Shown piece after piece: positions 61,108 through 64,000 of a stretch of DNA of 64,000 nucleotides. The notes beneath the pieces are model-generated. The model did no database searches. It saw nothing but the letters and a program-made list of their open reading frames with translations, and was not told the origin of the DNA. The stretch comes from Mallotus nudiflorus (taxonomy: Eukaryota; Streptophyta; Magnoliopsida; Malpighiales; Euphorbiaceae), in NCBI GenBank assembly GCA_947683625.1, contig CANTUR010000009.1:1253501-1317500 (forward strand), in the 5' to 3' direction. Within the stretch, counting starts at the first letter, position 1. Each line of letters opens with the position of its first letter. Both the position numbers and the translations under genes were made by a program.

Positions 61108-62242
61108 AGCATTTAATAGAGCTGGAAACCGATAGGAGATGCTTTTGCTGTCAAACTGCTACTGTCCTCAATTTCCATTGCAAAAAAATGAGTGGGTTGG
61201 ATTTGTGTTTGATGAACTCCATGTGCAATGAACATGCCCTGCTGTTTGTTTACCAGTCATGTTCCTGTATGGTTAAACAAGCAATGGGCTGTTCTGAAGT
61301 ATCTGAAGGCAGAATCAATGAAATTATTTCCATAGAACTCTCGCAGGGAAACATTCTATTGTCATCAGTAAACAAATTAGCGGTTCTAATTAATTTTTTA
61401 GCACTTCATTTATCTACTCCGGTTTGCTTTTAAATCTCAATTGCATACACCCAATGCATTCGTAGACATCCTTTTAAATATTCAGGCAAGGCAATGCGCA
61501 TGATCTCTGTATTTCGGCTGTTATGATGAATTATGCGATGTCCCTTCAGGTAGATTTTGGTCCTCCAGCGCGCATGAGCTTTGAGCAATTTATAATGTTG
61601 TGCTCAGATATGACATTGGAGATTGAACTAATAAGAAATTTACCCTTTTTACTGTGCTGTTATTTTGCAGACTTGCTTGTTGCTTGTTTCTGTATGTTCT
61701 TTCAGATTCATGTCCAAAAGTTCAATCTCTAAGACTAACAACATTCAAGTATAAAACAGAAATAGGTTATCATCTGGTGTCAGGATGACACCATGTCATA
61801 AAAAATTAACTACAGTTACCTTTGTTTTTCCTTCACCCATTTAACCAGTAACACCAATCTTTTTTATTTTTTCTGAACATATGAAAATTAGGGTTTTTAT
61901 AAGATTGAATTTGGGAATTTTTAGAGTTATAACAACTTCTCGTACTTTCTTTTTTTTCTTCTTCTTCTTCCACCAAATCTTTTCTCACCAATAATCCCAA
62001 TTTTCTCTTCTCTTTTCGGGCCTCTTCCATTTCTCCACCAACCCCTGCTCCTCTTCTCCTTTGTAATGCAGCTGCATTTAGCTTAAAAACCAAAAAATTA
62101 TTTGTTACGGTTTTTTTAGATCAGTTTCGATACAAAGTTTTCTGCTTTATAATCTCCAAAATCAATGCGCTCTCAATCTCTCATACTTTTAAAGTCTATC
62201 AATGGGTTCTCATTATAAGAAATTTGGACTAAATTAATATTG
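61108..62242. other. 3' flank of PAG1 and downstream intergenic DNA
   Basis: The first few hundred bases are probably 3' untranslated sequence; no clear single polyadenylation signal can be chosen. Around 61930-62060 is a CT-rich stretch like a plant 5' leader, but no gene start follows that I can support. Confidence 0.5.
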
Positions 62243-62467
62243 AAGGTTGACTGCGAGACTGCTACTGATGGATCAAATAGCATGGATTCATGGAATTTTG
62301 ATATCTCATAGGACAAGTTGGTGATAGCTTTAGGAGCAGACGCCTCTAGTTTCGGAATACATGGTGTCAAAGAGCATGCAATTTTTCTTCGGGAAGTACA
62401 CCATGCTCCAGAAATTTGGAGAAAGCTACTCCTAAACTTGATGCTTTCTGATGTCTCTGGAATGCAA
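62243..62467 (+). pseudogene. Exon fragment of a type II NAD(P)H dehydrogenase (NDA type)
   Basis: A plus-strand frame from 62243 reads VDCETATDG at its start, then a stop where a tyrosine codon is expected (TAG at about 62309), then DKLVIALGADASSFGIHGVK, then EHAIFLREVHHAPEIWRKLL and a SDVSG ending. This order is characteristic of the alternative mitochondrial NDA1/NDA2 NAD(P)H-ubiquinone oxidoreductases, in the segment between the two nucleotide-binding folds. Only one exon's worth remains. The premature stop, and the lack of the rest of the gene on either side, mark it as a pseudogene or captured fragment. Confidence 0.8.
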
Positions 62468-62622
62468 ATTAATGCACCTGCCCTGTCTTTCCCTTACTCT
62501 CACAATACACCTCCCCTGTTTTTATTTTTAATTTAGATGTAATTTGTTTAAAAGTCTGAAATTGTTTAATATCTCTTGCGTGGTTTTGTTTTTGGTGATT
62601 TTGAATTGTTCATTTCTTTCAG

Positions 62623-62783
62623 ATTCGTTAAGTTGGAAACGTTATTTGCTCCGTTTAGATGGGACTTGGATATTTGATTATGTGATGCCTTCCATTTTTG
62701 TTCAATACTATGATTTTGATAACAAGAGTCCATTATTGTTTGAGGAAGAAGAGTATTATAGAAGTCTTGCAATACCAGATTGA
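62623..62783 (+). pseudogene. Exon-like fragment of unknown origin
   Basis: After a CTTTCAG acceptor-like string an open frame of about 53 codons runs to a TGA at 62781-62783 (contains RLDGTWIFDY and an EEEE run). It lies between the NDA and OSBP-related fragments on the same strand. I do not recognise the family; it may be a third captured piece or chance. Confidence 0.3.
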
Positions 62784-62961
62784 GCGGAAAGCTATGAAAA
62801 TAAGACAGCTTATAGGATCATCTACAAATATATTTTTTTTCTTCTCTTTCTTGTTTACTGTATGATGGGGGCAATAACTCCGTGCTTTTATGGCCTCCAC
62901 TATCAACAAGTTCTACTGCTTGTGCTATCAGATGAAAATTTTGAACTTGCTTGGTTTACAG

Positions 62962-63306
62962 GTTTCATCAATTCGTGCAAGCAAATCAGATGATAAAAGG
63001 CTTACCATATTTACAGGAGCAAAAACTCTTCACTTGCGGTGTATATCAAGAGAGGATAAAACAACATGGCTCGAGTCATTGCAGGCTGCTAAAGATCTTT
63101 TCCTTAGATTGTTGACGAGCAATCATTTTTCACCTTATGAGGATGTTGTTGTTTCCACTGAGAAGTTGAGATTTTACGGCCGTTGCAAAAAGGAATTGGT
63201 GAGCCAGTCATCAAAGACTCTGAGTCAATCACGCTTTCAGAAGTCTCTGAGTTGCAAAATCAGTTGAAGGCTCTCCAATGCAAACATGTTAAGTTAGATT
63301 TGAGCA
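62962..63306 (+). pseudogene. Exon fragment of an oxysterol-binding-protein-related protein (ORP)
   Basis: Starts right after a TTTACAG acceptor and reads VSSIRASKSDDKRLTIFTG, then a PH-domain strand region (KTLHLRCISREDKTTWLESL, ending in a helix with the conserved Trp), then VVVSTEKLR. About 63165-63180 the frame shifts by one base; the next stretch, GEPVIKDSESITLSEVSELQ, is the expected continuation in another frame. This is the second half of the PH domain and the linker of plant ORP1/ORP2-type lipid-transfer proteins. The first half of the PH domain and the sterol-binding domain are absent, and the frameshift disables it. Confidence 0.8.
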
Positions 63307-64000
63307 TCTACATAATGATAGAGAAGTCTTTTAATTGCAGATTGTGAGCATCAAACAGAAAGTCTATGTTCATTTGTTTATGATTATGCTATGTTTTCTT
63401 TATCCAATCTTTAGTTCATGAATATTGTTTTCATTAAATAGGTGTTAGGTAATAGAAACCATTCAACAAACTTTGAAGTACGTGTTGGTTCCTTAATATA
63501 GCATAATATTTTTGCTCTAATGGTAATGGAGAAGAAATATACTTCGTCATATCTATTGAACCATCTGTAATATAGTGCCAACTTGGAAGGGTTTTATAAA
63601 TCACATTTTCTTAAATTATATTTGTTCAGTTAGTTTTATAAATAAAAAAATCTCACAATTAATAACAGTCCAAAATATAATAAAATTTCTAACATTCTTC
63701 CACGTAAGTAACATAAATTGTGAGTTTTTAATGATTTTGAAAAACTTTTATAAAACAACTTCAGACTGAATGATAAATACAAATGTGGCTATAAATTTTA
63801 AAAAACATATAAGTTTAACGAAAATGCACCTTACAATAATTCAGTCCACATTAAATAATCTATATTGGATTATAGCAATTATCATACCCTTTATTAACAT
63901 AAAGTCAATCCATAGTCACAAATATAAATAACTTAACCGACATGGATTATGGTATAAAAGTGTAGCAAGAAAATAACAACCTAAATGTGATCAATATGTT
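63307..64000. other. AT-rich intergenic DNA to the window end
   Basis: No gene, RNA or bounded repeat recognised. If the ORP gene were real its next exons should lie here; none is seen. Confidence 0.5.

Noticed and set aside
62173..62370. Minus-strand 65-codon frame opposite the NDA fragment
   Set aside because: Shadow of the plus-strand NDA exon, which matches a known protein family.
1..64000. rRNA genes, CRISPR arrays, bacterial operons, organelle DNA
   Set aside because: No such sequence recognised; introns, solo LTRs and codon content fit plant nuclear DNA.

Overview
The window is nuclear DNA of a flowering plant, most likely a eudicot. It is very AT-rich and carries multi-exon genes with GT-AG introns. 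One gene encodes a plant-specific cytoplasmic receptor-like kinase, and the repeats are typical plant transposable elements (Ty1/copia Sirevirus, long LTRs, TRIM, MITE-like and SINE-like elements). I cannot name the species. Only two intact protein-coding genes are convincing; most of the rest is old, nested repeat DNA.

Layout. 1-6.5 kb: unresolved AT-rich DNA and a solo LTR (1463-3401). 7.0-9.9 kb: a six-exon minus-strand gene for an RLCK-VII/PBL-type protein kinase of 400 residues. 10.3-18.3 kb: AT-rich intergenic DNA with a foldback MITE (12055-12589). 18.3-23.0 kb: a second solo LTR of the same family, itself split by a solo LTR of another family (19973-21952). 24.8-29.7 kb: a DNA-transposon-like inverted-repeat element split by a third solo LTR (25108-28291). 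31.6-34.5 kb: a foldback element and ~0.4 kb tandem repeats. 34.6-38.4 kb: a fourth solo LTR, holding a ~237-bp palindrome. 38.8-40.2 kb: an LTR remnant. 40.4-46.3 kb: a mosaic of copies of one unrecognised exon fragment, a TRIM retrotransposon, SINE-like tRNA-related boxes and a hAT-like element, partly in tandem. 46.3-48.2 kb: the second foldback copy, a copia gag relic and a SINE-like element. 48.2-55.6 kb: a decayed Sirevirus-type copia element with both LTRs, gag, a pol gutted between protease and the RNase H end, and an envelope-like third ORF. 56.6-61.1 kb: a ten-exon plus-strand gene for the 20S proteasome subunit alpha-7 (PAG1, 249 residues). 62.2-63.3 kb: fragments of two unrelated genes, a type II NAD(P)H dehydrogenase (NDA type) and an oxysterol-binding-protein-related protein.

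The two genes have no evident functional link: one is a likely membrane-anchored signalling kinase, the other a housekeeping proteasome subunit with TGGGCY (site II) motifs in front of it. I found no new enzymatic or defence system. The novelty is structural: a run of same-family solo LTRs with exact target-site duplications, a long perfect-core palindrome, a TRIM sitting inside a repeatedly duplicated gene fragment, and an envelope-like ORF that has decayed by nonsense changes without a single frameshift.
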